DNA of 64,000 bases from Mariniflexile maritimum (GCF_009746565.1 NZ_WRPN01000013.1:34952-98951), one strand, 5' to 3'; positions 8,884-18,720 are shown, counted from the first letter of the stretch. Numbers and translations are program-made. The notes: a model not told the origin generated them from the letters alone.

Positions 8884-9956
8884 ACGTTTTACAGCTTATA
8901 GATTCCCTAAATGCCGGTGGCGCAGAGCGGGTGGCGGTAAATTATGCCAACGCACTGGTTTCGCACATCAAAACATCGCATTTGTGCGCTACCCGAGAGG
9001 AAGGTGTGCTAAAGGACAGCCTTTCAAAAAACGTTTCCTATTTATTTTTAAACAAACAATCAACCTTCGACCTAAAGGCCATCAAAACGCTTCATGCCTT
9101 TATTAAAAACAATAAAATAGACCTCATTCATGCACATGGTTCTTCTTTTTTCATAGCGACCCTTGTTAAAATTCTAACTCCGAAACTTAAATTAATTTGG
9201 CATGAACACTATGGAAACCGAGAACAGACTTCAACCACAGCTAAATTCATTTTAAAAATTTGTTCTTACTTTTTTTCAGGTATCCTCGTGGTAAACGCTG
9301 CATTAAAAGTACGATGCGAAACCAAGCTTTTTACTAAAAAAGTGTACGTTTTGCCCAACTACCCGCATCTCGACCCTTCATTAAAATTCACGACGCTTTT
9401 GGGTAAAACCGGTAAACGCATGGTGTGCCTAGCGAATTTAAGACCCGATAAAGACCACCTAAATTTGTTGGAAGCATTTAAGGCAGTTCATAAATTTCAT
9501 GCCGATTGGACTTTGCATTTAGTTGGCCATTATGATGAAGATGTCTATTATCATGGCATTAAAAATTTCATTGAAAGCAATCATTTAGAAAACCACGTTT
9601 TTTTCTATGGAAGCTGTGTTGATACCTTCAACATCCTGAACCAAAGCACCCTAGGCGTACTCGCTTCAAAATCGGAAGGTTTGCCTTTGGCGCTGTTAGA
9701 GTATGGGTTGGCGAAGTTACCCGTAGTTGCTACGAATGTGGGCGATTGCAACAAAGTGATTTCAAATGCCAATGAAGGTTTATTGATTTCGGCGGAAAAC
9801 CCAAAAGTTTTGGCCGAAGCTTTAATAACTTATATGAATGATTTAGATTTGAGGGCTCAAGTTGCCGAAAACCTGAATTTAAAAGTATTATCAACTTTTT
9901 CAGAAGCACATGCAGTAAAAACACTGCTTAATATTTACAATTTGCAAAAAAAATGA
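8880..9956 (+). CDS. Glycosyltransferase family 4
   Basis: A 358-aa GT-B enzyme with the classic opening NVLQLIDSLNAGGAERVAVN, where the GGAER loop binds the donor phosphate in many GT4 proteins. Later come LANLRPDKDHLNLLEA and the EX7E motif EGLPLALLE near residue 266, followed by PVVATNVGDCNKVI. The length is normal. It is coupled by 4-bp overlaps to the upstream GT4 and to the polymerase-like gene downstream. The sugar is unknown. Confidence 0.9.
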   Translation: MNVLQLIDSLNAGGAERVAVNYANALVSHIKTSHLCATREEGVLKDSLSKNVSYLFLNKQSTFDLKAIKTLHAFIKNNKIDLIHAHGSSFFIATLVKILTPKLKLIWHEHYGNREQTSTTAKFILKICSYFFSGILVVNAALKVRCETKLFTKKVYVLPNYPHLDPSLKFTTLLGKTGKRMVCLANLRPDKDHLNLLEAFKAVHKFHADWTLHLVGHYDEDVYYHGIKNFIESNHLENHVFFYGSCVDTFNILNQSTLGVLASKSEGLPLALLEYGLAKLPVVATNVGDCNKVISNANEGLLISAENPKVLAEALITYMNDLDLRAQVAENLNLKVLSTFSEAHAVKTLLNIYNLQKK

Positions 9957-11302
9957 AGCTGTCGGTTTATTTTAAGCTCCTCATTTTCCACCTTGGTTTG
10001 GCCTTGGGGGTGTATCTGTTTAAACCCTTGGCACTCGCCTATTTTTTAATTATTACACCATTCTTTGGCTATAAAATTTTAATGGCACCCAAAAAAATCA
10101 AGTCCTTTTATGTGCTGTTTGCTTGTGCGTACCTTATAGGGGCCGAAGTGTTTTTAAGAATGAACGATGGTACGATTGCCTACGAGGCCATTAAGTACTT
10201 GGTTATTGTTTTGATGGTAATTGGCTTAATAAGCAATAGTTTTTCAAACAAGGCTTTGGTATATGTGTTCTATATTTTGCTGTTGATACCGGGTATTTTT
10301 GTGGCGGTTTCTGAAATGGGCTTTGAGACCAATATTAGAAAAGCCATTGCTTTTAATTTAAGCGGCCCCATTTGTTTGGGCATTACTGCCATTTTTTGTT
10401 ACAAACGTTCCATAACTTTTAACCAAATGAAAATGGTTTTACTTGCTTTATTGCTCCCTTTGGTAAGCATGACGTTTTATTTGTTTTTATATACCCCCAA
10501 TTTACAGGAAGCCATTACAAGCACCGAGTCGAACTTTGCGACCTCGGGTGGTTTTGGCCCTAACCAAGTGGCAACCGTTTTAGGTATGGGCATGTTTGTG
10601 TTGGCAACGCGCTTTTTCATGTCGAAAGAAGGGCTACTTTACAGGCTTATCGATTTGTTTTTATTGGGTATTTTAACCTACAGGGCGTTAATAACCTTTA
10701 GCCGTGGCGGCGTGTTAACGGCCATTCTTATGATAGTGTTTTTTATAGGCATTTATTACTTAAAAGTGAACTTAAAAACCAAGTTCCGAATAAAACTTTC
10801 GTTGGTTGTATTTTTAATCATGGTATTTTTTACATGGGCGTACAGTTCATTCCAAACCAGTGGTTTTATTGAAAAGCGTTATGCCAACCAAGATGCGGCA
10901 GGCCGTGAAAAAGAAGACGTTACCACCGGTAGGACCGACCTGGTGACGTTTGAGTTTAATGAGTTTATAGACCATCCGTTTTTAGGAATTGGTGTGGGCA
11001 AGGTGAAAGAAGTCCGTTTAAACGAAACAGGCGTTGAGGCCGCATCGCACAACGAAATGAGCCGTATTGTTGCAGAACACGGACTGTTTGGGGTGTTTGC
11101 TTTCCTCATACTGTTATTTACCCCTTTGCTGCTTCGATTGAAAAACAAAACCAACCTTTTTTTCTATTCATTTTATTTGTTTTGGCTGTTAACCATCAAC
11201 CATTCCGCCATGCGCATTGCGGCACCCGCTTTTATATACGGCCTTTGTTTGTTAACCATCACCTATGAAAAACCTTCTGTACCTAGGAAACAATCTGTCT
11301 GA
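9953..11302 (+). CDS. O-antigen ligase/Wzy-like polymerase, integral membrane
   Basis: A 449-aa protein with many hydrophobic helices from the N-terminus on (FKLLIFHLGLALGVYLF onwards). A periplasmic loop around residues 300-365 ends in DHPFLGIGVGKVKE and SHNEMSRIVAEHGLFG. The HPFLGIG and SHN...AEHG pattern is typical of the Wzy_C/O-antigen ligase family. Members polymerise repeat units or ligate finished glycan to an acceptor on the periplasmic side. The gene context (glycosyltransferases plus a phosphoglycosyltransferase) favours the polymerase role, but ligase cannot be excluded. Its 3' end overlaps the next glycosyltransferase gene by 38 bp. No Wzx flippase is seen in the window; it may lie upstream. 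Confidence 0.8.
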   Translation: MKLSVYFKLLIFHLGLALGVYLFKPLALAYFLIITPFFGYKILMAPKKIKSFYVLFACAYLIGAEVFLRMNDGTIAYEAIKYLVIVLMVIGLISNSFSNKALVYVFYILLLIPGIFVAVSEMGFETNIRKAIAFNLSGPICLGITAIFCYKRSITFNQMKMVLLALLLPLVSMTFYLFLYTPNLQEAITSTESNFATSGGFGPNQVATVLGMGMFVLATRFFMSKEGLLYRLIDLFLLGILTYRALITFSRGGVLTAILMIVFFIGIYYLKVNLKTKFRIKLSLVVFLIMVFFTWAYSSFQTSGFIEKRYANQDAAGREKEDVTTGRTDLVTFEFNEFIDHPFLGIGVGKVKEVRLNETGVEAASHNEMSRIVAEHGLFGVFAFLILLFTPLLLRLKNKTNLFFYSFYLFWLLTINHSAMRIAAPAFIYGLCLLTITYEKPSVPRKQSV

Positions 11303-12278
11303 AACAGGCAAAACCCAAACAACCATCGAAACCTTAAGCGGCGCATTAAGGCAGGAAGGCTTTAGCGTTTTTGTGTCTTCCAACAAAAAAAACAAATTAT
11401 TACGGCTTTTCGATATGCTTTTTGCTGTAATGAAGCACTGCAAAAAAGCCGATTATGTTTTAATTGACACCTACTCTACCCAAAACTTTTATTATGCCTA
11501 TTTAAGCAGTCAACTATGTCGTGTTTTTCATTTAAAATACATTCCCATTTTACATGGTGGCCATTTACCAAACCGTTTAAAAACAAGCCCCAGATTATCA
11601 AAAGCGCTGTTTAAACATGCCTTTATAAATGTGGCGCCTTCAGAATATATGGTATCCGAATTTAAAGCCCTTGGCTATTCAAACTGCATCTGTATTCCTA
11701 ATAGCATCCACCTAGAACATTACACTTTTAAACAACGCGATTTCAAAACCATAAAATTACTTTGGGTGCGCTCGTTTTCAGAAATTTATAATCCGATGTT
11801 GGCTGTAAAAATAGTTAAGGCCTTACGCGATGAACACATACCGGCAAGCTTATGTATGGTAGGGCCCGATAACGATGGCTCGTTACAAAAAACCAAAAGC
11901 TATGCGCAAACGTTAGGGGTTGATGTGCACTTTACGGGCAAGCTAACAAAACCCCAGTGGATAGCCCTTTCTGAAAATTATACGTTATTTATAAACACCA
12001 GCAATTTTGATAATATGCCCGTAAGCGTTATAGAGGCCATGGCCTTGGGGTTGCCCATTATCAGTACGAACGTGGGTGGTTTGCCCTATTTAATTGAACA
12101 TGAAAAAGAAGGTATTTTGGTGCCTGCAAATGATGAAAACGCCTTTGTGGAAGCCATAAAAAAAATACTGGCCAATACGGAAACTGCCCATAAAATGATG
12201 CAGAACGCCAGAAACAAAGTAACGGCCTATGATTGGAACGTTGTTAAAAAGTTATGGATTAGTATGCTTCAAAATTAG
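11265..12278 (+). CDS. Glycosyltransferase family 4
   Basis: A 337-aa GT-B enzyme starting MKNLLYLGNNLSETGKTQTT. It has the donor-domain segment LLWVRSFSEIYNPMLAVKIV, CMVGPDNDGS and LPIISTNVGGLPYLIEHEKE. The GT4 EX7E motif appears as DNMPVSVIE near residue 248, with Asp replacing the first Glu. That substitution occurs in the family but is worth noting. The start lies 38 bp inside the polymerase-like gene; an alternative start further in would remove the overlap but would cut the N-terminal beta strand. Specificity is unknown. Confidence 0.85.
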   Translation: MKNLLYLGNNLSETGKTQTTIETLSGALRQEGFSVFVSSNKKNKLLRLFDMLFAVMKHCKKADYVLIDTYSTQNFYYAYLSSQLCRVFHLKYIPILHGGHLPNRLKTSPRLSKALFKHAFINVAPSEYMVSEFKALGYSNCICIPNSIHLEHYTFKQRDFKTIKLLWVRSFSEIYNPMLAVKIVKALRDEHIPASLCMVGPDNDGSLQKTKSYAQTLGVDVHFTGKLTKPQWIALSENYTLFINTSNFDNMPVSVIEAMALGLPIISTNVGGLPYLIEHEKEGILVPANDENAFVEAIKKILANTETAHKMMQNARNKVTAYDWNVVKKLWISMLQN

Positions 12279-12299
12279 AAATATCTATAATTAACTTAG

Positions 12300-12307
12300 T
12301 ATCTTTA
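12300..12307 (+). promoter_or_regulatory. Possible -7 box before the glycosylphosphotransferase gene
   Basis: TATCTTTA, one base off the Bacteroidota -7 consensus TAnnTTTG, lies 28 bp before the ATG in the short gap after the last GT4 gene. No clear -33 TTG is visible. It could allow separate transcription of the initiating transferase. Confidence 0.3.
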
Positions 12308-12334
12308 TAACCTCTCAACACATAAACTACAACA

Positions 12335-13726
12335 ATGTCGAAAAAAGGGATTCATTTCGAGATTTCAGAACGCAAGGTCTTGTTGCGCATTTTCGACGTC
12401 ATTTCCATACTTGCCGTTCTCTACTTTGTAAGCAATACCTTCGATTTTGATTACTTTACCATCAACCAGGAAAATTGGCGGTGGGCATTTGTGCTTATTT
12501 TGTACATCTCCATATTTGGTACTATTTTCGAGCTGTACGATTTACAAAAATCGAGCAAGATTGAAAAAATAGCCACAAGCATTGTTTTTACTGCTTCGGT
12601 TACGGTTTTATTCTATTTGTTAACGCCCTTTTTCACCCCCATTTTGCCCGATAACCGGCTTCAGATTATCTACTTTTATTTTGCCATCCTCTTTGCGCTG
12701 TTCGTATGGCGCATGGCCTATGTAACGTTTATTGTATCGCCACGGTTTTACAAAAAAGTACTTATTGTGGGCGAAATATCGAACATTGAAGCCATTATTG
12801 AAGCCTTTGGAAATGCCGACCCCAATTACAAAATCATCGGTTTTATTAATTGTGAGCACAAAAAACAGGATAAAATTAAATTTAAAGGCATTATTGAATA
12901 CAGCCCCAAACAAATTTATCAGGTTATAAAAGAGGAACACATTTCGGAAATTGTTATAGCCAGTTATCACTCAAGTTCAATCACTCCTGAAATTTACAAA
13001 GACCTCATCACCCTTTTGGAAGGTGGCTTTCCCATAAAAGAATACACACGGGTTTATGAAGATATGATGCAACGCGTTCCGGTTCAATTTGTTGGCAAGG
13101 ATTTTTACCGCTATTTTCCGTTTAGCCGAAGCAACCACAATAAGTTGTATTTGTTTTTTCAGCGTTTGTTCGACTTATCGATAGCCGTTATTGGACTCTT
13201 ATTCGGCCTCCTGGTGGTTCCTTTGGTTTTAATAGGAAATTTATTTGGCAACCGCGGCCCGCTTTTCTATTCGCAAGAACGCATTGGTAAAAACGGCAAC
13301 CTTTTCAAAATCATAAAATTTCGCACCATGATAAAAAACGCCGAAACCGGTGGTGCGGTTTGGGCAAAAAAAAACGATGTGCGCATTACGCCATTTGGTA
13401 AATTTTTAAGAAATTCCCGGCTGGACGAAATACCGCAATTTATAAACATCCTAAAAGGCGACATGAGCTTGATTGGGCCCCGACCCGAGCGCCCGCACTT
13501 TGTTAGGCAATTATCGCAAATACTACCCTTTTATGAAACCCGCCACATCGTAAAACCCGGACTTACAGGTTGGGCGCAAGTAAAAACCCGTTACGGATCT
13601 TCGGTAGATGATAGCTTGCTTAAACTGCAATACGACCTGTATTATATTAAGCACCGTAGCTTTTTGTTGGATGTTAATATTTTTATTAAAACCCTTAGCA
13701 CCATGATTTTTTATAGGGGGCAGTAG
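12335..13726 (+). CDS. Polyprenyl glycosylphosphotransferase (initiating transferase)
   Basis: A 463-aa membrane enzyme of the WbaP/WcaJ type. It transfers a sugar-1-phosphate from a nucleotide sugar to undecaprenyl phosphate and so starts each repeat unit. The N-terminal ~120 residues hold four hydrophobic helices. A Rossmann-like middle domain (KKVLIVGEISNIEAII) follows. From about residue 270 comes another membrane helix and the bacterial sugar transferase domain with KIIKFRTM, SRLDEIPQFINILKGDMSLI, GPRPERP and GLTGWAQV. Length and order are typical. It is the last gene of the polysaccharide operon. The exact first sugar is not predictable. Confidence 0.92.
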   Translation: MSKKGIHFEISERKVLLRIFDVISILAVLYFVSNTFDFDYFTINQENWRWAFVLILYISIFGTIFELYDLQKSSKIEKIATSIVFTASVTVLFYLLTPFFTPILPDNRLQIIYFYFAILFALFVWRMAYVTFIVSPRFYKKVLIVGEISNIEAIIEAFGNADPNYKIIGFINCEHKKQDKIKFKGIIEYSPKQIYQVIKEEHISEIVIASYHSSSITPEIYKDLITLLEGGFPIKEYTRVYEDMMQRVPVQFVGKDFYRYFPFSRSNHNKLYLFFQRLFDLSIAVIGLLFGLLVVPLVLIGNLFGNRGPLFYSQERIGKNGNLFKIIKFRTMIKNAETGGAVWAKKNDVRITPFGKFLRNSRLDEIPQFINILKGDMSLIGPRPERPHFVRQLSQILPFYETRHIVKPGLTGWAQVKTRYGSSVDDSLLKLQYDLYYIKHRSFLLDVNIFIKTLSTMIFYRGQ

Positions 13727-13789
13727 TTGGGTTTGGGGTTTCTATTATGACTTTTTTCTATTGTTCAACCGTCTCCCGTTTTAAAAAAA

Positions 13790-13805
13790 CCTTTGCGCCT
13801 TTGCG
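13790..13805. repeat. Tandem CCTTTGCG duplication in an intergenic region
   Basis: Two adjacent copies of CCTTTGCG followed by AGAAAA lie between two genes that converge. I have the impression that such motifs are scattered through flavobacterial intergenic regions, but no second copy was found here. Function is unknown. Confidence 0.4.
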
Positions 13806-13867
13806 AGAAAATAAGTGGTAGTTTTGGAAGCTATCAGGATGCTTCTTCCGCCATCAAAACCTTAATG

Positions 13868-15052
13868 TTAAAGTTCAATACTATCTGCTTTATAAAAGCC
13901 AATCAAAAACACATACCTTACCAACAACGCTATCAATAAAGGAATCAATCCAATGGCAAAAACCTGTACGCCCACAATCCAATGAAAGGTTAATAAGCAC
14001 AGCAGAATTACCAAAAACTTTAAATAACGCACAAACCATGCGCTTGGGTTTACCCGAACCACTTGACCCATTACAAAAATATTAAGCACAAAAGCCCAAA
14101 GCAGATTGTAATTTTGGTGCGTGCCCTTGTGGTCGGTTGCAAACCACAGTAGTAAAATTAAAATACCCACAAGTCCCGTTATGCTAAACAAAGTAACATC
14201 TAGCCACCTACTGCGTGTATGTTTTTTGAAATCAGTATAGGTTCTGTAAAGAATAAAAAGACCGATAATTCCAAAAACGACCAATGGACTGGTGAAAAAA
14301 TCGGTTGGTTTTGGTATAGGCACCGCTTTATAAAGCACCTTATTTTCTTTAACCAACGGTTTATTGGTGTTTTTTATGCGTGCTATTTCAAAGAATTTAT
14401 GGATGTTTTCCGGAAGAAACATTTCTTCTTCGGCAGATGTTTTTCTATCGATTACCGAGCCTAATGCCACATCAATACCCAAACTTCCCCATGAATTTTT
14501 ATGAAGGTTTTCTTGAATTAAGGTTCGGAAGGTTTTGGGCTGAAAATCTTGGGGCTTATTGAATACAATGGCGTTATTTAAAACATTTTGAAGCACATCC
14601 TTCATTTTGGTAGCACAATTATCATAAAAGAAATCGTAAAGGTAGGCACGGTTTTCTGGCCTGTAATTGTTTAGCAAATAATTGAACAATTTCTGTTTTT
14701 CGGTTTGTGATAGATTTAAAACCTGCTCTTTGATGCTTCGGTTTTGCGATGTATAAGCTTCAAAAAAATCCTCGTAATAATTCAACCCCATTAAATAATT
14801 GAGTTTTCCTTGGGCAAATTTGGTATAGAAATGAGGCGTGTTAAAATCGTAAACACCATAGTTAAAAACCACATCAATACCTTTTACGGGATCTTTTATC
14901 CTGAAAGCACTATGCCCAAACGAATCGTTTAAGGAGGTACCGGGGCCAATGGTAAGCACGCTCATTTCAGCTTGTTCGGATAGTATATTTTGCTGTGCGT
15001 ATGTTAGTTTTGAAGCTAGTAAAAGAAATAAAAAAAGTACTGTTTTTTTCAT
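13868..15052 (-). CDS. DUF4105 (Lnb N-terminal periplasmic domain-like) membrane protein
   Basis: A 394-aa protein with a cleavable signal (MKKTVLFLFLLLASKLTYAQ). A periplasmic part follows: LSVLTIGPGTSLNDSFGHSA, VFNYGVYDF, then YDFFYDNCATKM with a conserved Asn-Cys-Ala-Thr. This matches the DUF4105 family, whose fold is related to NlpC/P60-like hydrolases and includes the N-terminal domain of lacto-N-biosidase-type proteins. After about residue 255 there are four or five hydrophobic helices to the C-terminus. The role is unproven; His in GHSAF and Cys in DNCATK could form a catalytic pair. It is 10 bp downstream of the PorV-like gene and probably co-transcribed with it. Confidence 0.75.
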   Translation of the reverse strand: MKKTVLFLFLLLASKLTYAQQNILSEQAEMSVLTIGPGTSLNDSFGHSAFRIKDPVKGIDVVFNYGVYDFNTPHFYTKFAQGKLNYLMGLNYYEDFFEAYTSQNRSIKEQVLNLSQTEKQKLFNYLLNNYRPENRAYLYDFFYDNCATKMKDVLQNVLNNAIVFNKPQDFQPKTFRTLIQENLHKNSWGSLGIDVALGSVIDRKTSAEEEMFLPENIHKFFEIARIKNTNKPLVKENKVLYKAVPIPKPTDFFTSPLVVFGIIGLFILYRTYTDFKKHTRSRWLDVTLFSITGLVGILILLLWFATDHKGTHQNYNLLWAFVLNIFVMGQVVRVNPSAWFVRYLKFLVILLCLLTFHWIVGVQVFAIGLIPLLIALLVRYVFLIGFYKADSIEL

Positions 15053-15062
15053 GTAGCAAAAT

Positions 15063-16160
15063 TTACCTAAAGATACTAAAATCGAGTTTTAACGAAAACA
15101 CATTGGAATAGAGTGCCACACTTTGGTCGCCAATATCGGTAAACGCATAATCTATTTGAATACCATTGTATTTAAAACCAACGCCAAAACTGGGCTGAAA
15201 GGTTAATTTTTCGGTACTGTCTATTTGCAGTTCATTTTGAAAATTGCCAACACCGGCACGCAAATAAACCATATCAATATAGCCAAATTCAAAGCCCAAA
15301 GCAGGATTGATACTGGCGAACGATGAGGAAATTACATCGTTATTCTGTTCAAAGCGCACATTCAAATTTGCCGCTGCCAACAGTGTATAATCAAAATTAA
15401 AATCAAACAATTTAGAAACGCCCATTTGTAGTTTGGGAATGGTAATTTCGGTAGTTTCGGGCAGTTCTTGGTTTTGGCCCGCTACGGCATCCTGTATTTT
15501 TTTAAAGGCATCCTTATCAATAGCCCAAGCATTAAAAGTAGTGGTGATATCGCGCGCCATCAGTCCAAATTTCCAATCGTTATCGGTTTCAAACTGTATG
15601 CCGGCATCAAACCCAAAGCCCCAAGACGATGCGAAATCGCCAATAACGCGCCGTATGACCTTGGCATTCACGCCATAATTGAGTCCGCGTACGGGCAATG
15701 AACGCGCATACGAAAAGGTTAGGGCATAATCGGCCGTAGAAAACAAACTGATACGGTCGTATTTTATATTCCCTTGGTCGTCAATAAGTTGGGTGGTATT
15801 TAAAATATCATCAACCGCAAAACGGATTAGCGAGATGCCAACGGCACTTTCATTATCCAAGGGTTTTGCAAACGCCACATAATCGTAATTGGCAATATTG
15901 GCAAAGTAACTGGAGTGCATCAAAGCCAGTTGGCTATCTTCCAATTTCAGCAGGCCCGCAGGATTCCAATAACTTGAATTTACGTCGGCCGTTTGCGCCG
16001 TTATGGCATTGCTCATGCCCAAAGCAGCGGCATCAACGCCTATATTCAAAAACTCGTTGGAATATTTCCGAACGGTTTGACTAGAAACAGATAGCGCCAT
16101 GAAACAGCTTAATGCAGTGATGTAAATTCTCAATCGCAATTTTTTTACAAAGATGCACAT
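15063..16160 (-). CDS. PorV/PorQ-family outer-membrane beta-barrel protein
   Basis: A 365-aa protein with a hydrophobic signal ending MALSVSSQ. Mature sequence begins YSNEFLNIGVDAAALGMSNA, followed by DVNSSYWNPAGL, the signature of the UPF0164/PorV-PorQ family in Bacteroidota. The rest alternates short beta strands and ends in a strand with a final aromatic residue (SLKLDFSIFR), as in outer-membrane barrels. PorV itself shuttles type IX secretion cargo; this paralogue's job is unknown. The start is uncertain: the first ATG (16160) overlaps a CATCTTTG box that could be a -7 element, in which case an in-frame TTG about eight codons later would be the start. Confidence 0.75.
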   Translation of the reverse strand: MCIFVKKLRLRIYITALSCFMALSVSSQTVRKYSNEFLNIGVDAAALGMSNAITAQTADVNSSYWNPAGLLKLEDSQLALMHSSYFANIANYDYVAFAKPLDNESAVGISLIRFAVDDILNTTQLIDDQGNIKYDRISLFSTADYALTFSYARSLPVRGLNYGVNAKVIRRVIGDFASSWGFGFDAGIQFETDNDWKFGLMARDITTTFNAWAIDKDAFKKIQDAVAGQNQELPETTEITIPKLQMGVSKLFDFNFDYTLLAAANLNVRFEQNNDVISSSFASINPALGFEFGYIDMVYLRAGVGNFQNELQIDSTEKLTFQPSFGVGFKYNGIQIDYAFTDIGDQSVALYSNVFSLKLDFSIFR

Positions 16161-16248
16161 AATTTATAAACCTATAAACTTGAAATTATCACAGATATTG
16201 CTTTAGACGAAAATTGTTTGCTATTTTTACACGATTAAAACTAAAGCC

Positions 16249-16998
16249 ATGAAGCAGCATATACCCAATGTATTAACCCTTTTGAATTTGTTATGCGGAA
16301 CAATTGCCATTATTTTTGCCGTAAACAACCATTTTGTTGCGGCGGCATTATTTGTTTTTCTCGGTATATTTTTCGATTTTTTTGATGGTTTTATAGCCAG
16401 AAAATTAAACGTACAAAGCGACCTGGGCGTGCAACTGGATTCGCTTGCCGATATGGTTACCAGTGGCGTTGTGCCCGGAATTATTATGTACAAACTGCTT
16501 TTTTTAACCTTGGATGCACCGGAAATGACCAGCGAGTGGAGTTCAACCTTCCATTGGAGCAGTGTAAAATTACCCCTTTTGCCTGTTGTTGGCTTGTGCA
16601 TTACTTTGGCTTCGGCCTACCGACTTGCAAAATTTAATATCGACGAAGACCAACAAACCTATTTTAAAGGCCTGCCAACACCTGCAAACGCTTTATTGAT
16701 AATTTCCCTGCCATTAATTATAGAATTTCAAAATAACGATTATCTAAACGCCATCATCATCAACCAATGGTTTTTAGTGTGTTTAACGTTGTTAAGTTGC
16801 TATCTTTTAAACGCAAACATTAAATTATTTGCCCTTAAATTTAAAAACTGGGGTTTTAAGGCCAATGCCACCCGTTATATTTTCTTGATACTTTGTGTTT
16901 TATCTTTAATTTTTATGCAATTTGCCGCCATTCCTGTAATCATCTTAATTTATATTGGCATGTCTATTTTCGATAATTTAGCTTCCAAATTAAAATAA
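16249..16998 (+). CDS. pssA: CDP-alcohol phosphatidyltransferase, phosphatidylserine synthase
   Basis: A 249-aa integral membrane enzyme. The CDP-alcohol phosphotransferase signature DGxxAR(x8)GxxxDxxxD is intact, from DGFIARKLN to GVQLDSLAD. Around it are six to eight hydrophobic helices, and the start MKQHIPNVLTLLNLLCG is typical of PssA. It would make phosphatidylserine from CDP-diacylglycerol and serine, the first step to phosphatidylethanolamine. A related phosphotransferase specificity (phosphatidylglycerol or inositol) is less likely given the start and length. The next gene begins 13 bp later. Confidence 0.85.
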   Translation: MKQHIPNVLTLLNLLCGTIAIIFAVNNHFVAAALFVFLGIFFDFFDGFIARKLNVQSDLGVQLDSLADMVTSGVVPGIIMYKLLFLTLDAPEMTSEWSSTFHWSSVKLPLLPVVGLCITLASAYRLAKFNIDEDQQTYFKGLPTPANALLIISLPLIIEFQNNDYLNAIIINQWFLVCLTLLSCYLLNANIKLFALKFKNWGFKANATRYIFLILCVLSLIFMQFAAIPVIILIYIGMSIFDNLASKLK

Positions 16999-17011
16999 CA
17001 ACATTCAATTT

Positions 17012-17887
17012 ATGGCATCAGGTTTTTTTGCATTATTAGATGATATTGGCGCACTTATGGACGATGTGGTGGTTATGAGCAAAATTACCACCAAAAAAAC
17101 AGCGGGTATTTTAGGGGATGATTTGGCGGTTAACGCCGAAAAAGCCACCGGGTTTGTATCGTCCAGAGAATTGCCCGTTTTGTGGGCCATCACCAAAGGC
17201 TCGTTTTTAAACAAACTCATTATTTTACCCATTGCTTTTTTACTCAGTTCCTTTTTACCATGGGCGGTAACCTTAATTTTGGTATTGGGTGGCGTGTATT
17301 TGGCTTATGAAGGTGTTGAAAAAATAGTGCACTCTTTTGGGAAACACAAACAGGAAACCAAAGAAATAAAAATGGAGCCCCTTGCGGAAGAAGATGTTGT
17401 GGCGGCCGAAAAAAAGAAGATAAAATCGGCCATTGTAACCGACTTTATCCTATCGGTTGAAATCGTTATCATTGCATTAGGAACCGTATTGGGTAAGCCT
17501 ATCTTGTTTCAAGTGCTCGTGGTTTCCATTGTTGCCATTTTAGCGACCATTGGCGTTTACGGCATTGTAGCCATGATTGTTAGGATGGACGACTTAGGGT
17601 TCAGGCTCATAAAAAACAGCAAAAATAAAAACGGCTTTTTTGCAGGCATCGGTCATTTTCTGGTTAGGGCCTTGCCTTGGGTTATAAAAAGTTTATCGGT
17701 TATTGGCACCATTGCCCTTATTTTGGTGGCCGGTGGTATTTTTACCCATAATATCGCGTTTTTACACCATTTTATGGAAATGGTTCCAAGTTTTATTAAA
17801 GATTTTATTATAGGACTTTTGGTAGGTTTTATGGCGCTATTACTGTTTAAATTACTTGGAAGTATTGTAAAAATGATTAAAAAGTGA
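17012..17887 (+). CDS. DUF808 (YedI-like) inner-membrane protein
   Basis: A 291-aa membrane protein starting MASGFFALLDDIGALMDDVV, the signature N-terminus of the DUF808/YedI family. KITTKKTAGILGDDLAVNAE and YEGVEKIVHSFG follow, also characteristic. There are five to six hydrophobic segments. The family is conserved in many bacteria but has no proven function. It is 13 bp downstream of pssA and likely in the same transcript. Confidence 0.85.
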   Translation: MASGFFALLDDIGALMDDVVVMSKITTKKTAGILGDDLAVNAEKATGFVSSRELPVLWAITKGSFLNKLIILPIAFLLSSFLPWAVTLILVLGGVYLAYEGVEKIVHSFGKHKQETKEIKMEPLAEEDVVAAEKKKIKSAIVTDFILSVEIVIIALGTVLGKPILFQVLVVSIVAILATIGVYGIVAMIVRMDDLGFRLIKNSKNKNGFFAGIGHFLVRALPWVIKSLSVIGTIALILVAGGIFTHNIAFLHHFMEMVPSFIKDFIIGLLVGFMALLLFKLLGSIVKMIKK

Positions 17888-17946
17888 TTTTTCTTAAAAA
17901 CTGATTCTTTTTTTCATTGAACAGCTTCCTAACAAATCATCAAAGC

Positions 17947-18720
17947 ATGCTGTATCAAATTAAAGCTTACCTAAACTTCATCTTAAAATCGACCAACCAG
18001 CACGGGGTCCATTCCCCTTTTGTTTATCATTTGGTGAGCAACTGTTTTTACGACAAAACTAATTATGAAGCATATAAAAACATTCACAACCATAAAAAGC
18101 AGCTTCTTAAAAACAAAACCCAGCTAATTGTAACCGATTTAGGCGCAGGCTCCAACCTTACCAAACAACGGGAACGCCGCGTTTCAGAAATTGCCAAAAA
18201 CGCTGGCACCACCCTAAAAAGAGCCGAACTTTTATACCGGCTCGTCGCCTATTTTAAACCAAATGCCGTATTGGAGTTAGGCACTTCCCTTGGCATTGCA
18301 ACTCATGCTATAAGTTTGGCAAATCCTGAAGCCCGCATTACCACCATTGAAGGCTGCCCGAATATTTCAAATTTTACGAAAGCTAATTTTGAAAAACATT
18401 CATTAAAAAACATTCATTTAATAACAGGAAATTTTAATGATGCCATTGAAAAACTAAAACCAAACCCCTACGACCTTGTTTTTTTTGACGGTAACCACAC
18501 AAAAGAAGCTACCTTACATTATTTTGAAACCCTTTTACAAACGGCACATAACGATTCGGTGTTTATTTTTGATGATATTTATTGGTCGAAACCCATGACA
18601 GAAGCTTGGGAAACCATCAAAAAACACCCAAAAGTAACGGTAACCATCGATACCTTTTATTGGGGAATTGTTTTTTTTAGGAAAGAACAATTGAAAGAAC
18701 ATTTTGTTATTCGGGTTTAG
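17947..18720 (+). CDS. Class I SAM-dependent methyltransferase
   Basis: A 257-aa methyltransferase. The SAM-binding motif I is AVLELGTSLGIATHAIS, motif II acidic ITTIEGCPN, and a later YDLVFFDGNHTKEA resembles O-methyltransferase (catechol/caffeoyl-CoA-like) proteins. Before the fold there is a conserved segment HGVHSPFVYHLVSNCFY that I associate with a Bacteroidota-specific family. The start chosen is ATG at 17947; an in-frame TTG at 17917 would add ten residues but lacks support. The substrate is unknown. Confidence 0.75.
   Translation: MLYQIKAYLNFILKSTNQHGVHSPFVYHLVSNCFYDKTNYEAYKNIHNHKKQLLKNKTQLIVTDLGAGSNLTKQRERRVSEIAKNAGTTLKRAELLYRLVAYFKPNAVLELGTSLGIATHAISLANPEARITTIEGCPNISNFTKANFEKHSLKNIHLITGNFNDAIEKLKPNPYDLVFFDGNHTKEATLHYFETLLQTAHNDSVFIFDDIYWSKPMTEAWETIKKHPKVTVTIDTFYWGIVFFRKEQLKEHFVIRV

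Noticed and set aside
17917..17946. TTG start ten codons upstream of the methyltransferase ATG
   Set aside because: The ATG at 17947 begins a typical N-terminus and the added residues have no support.
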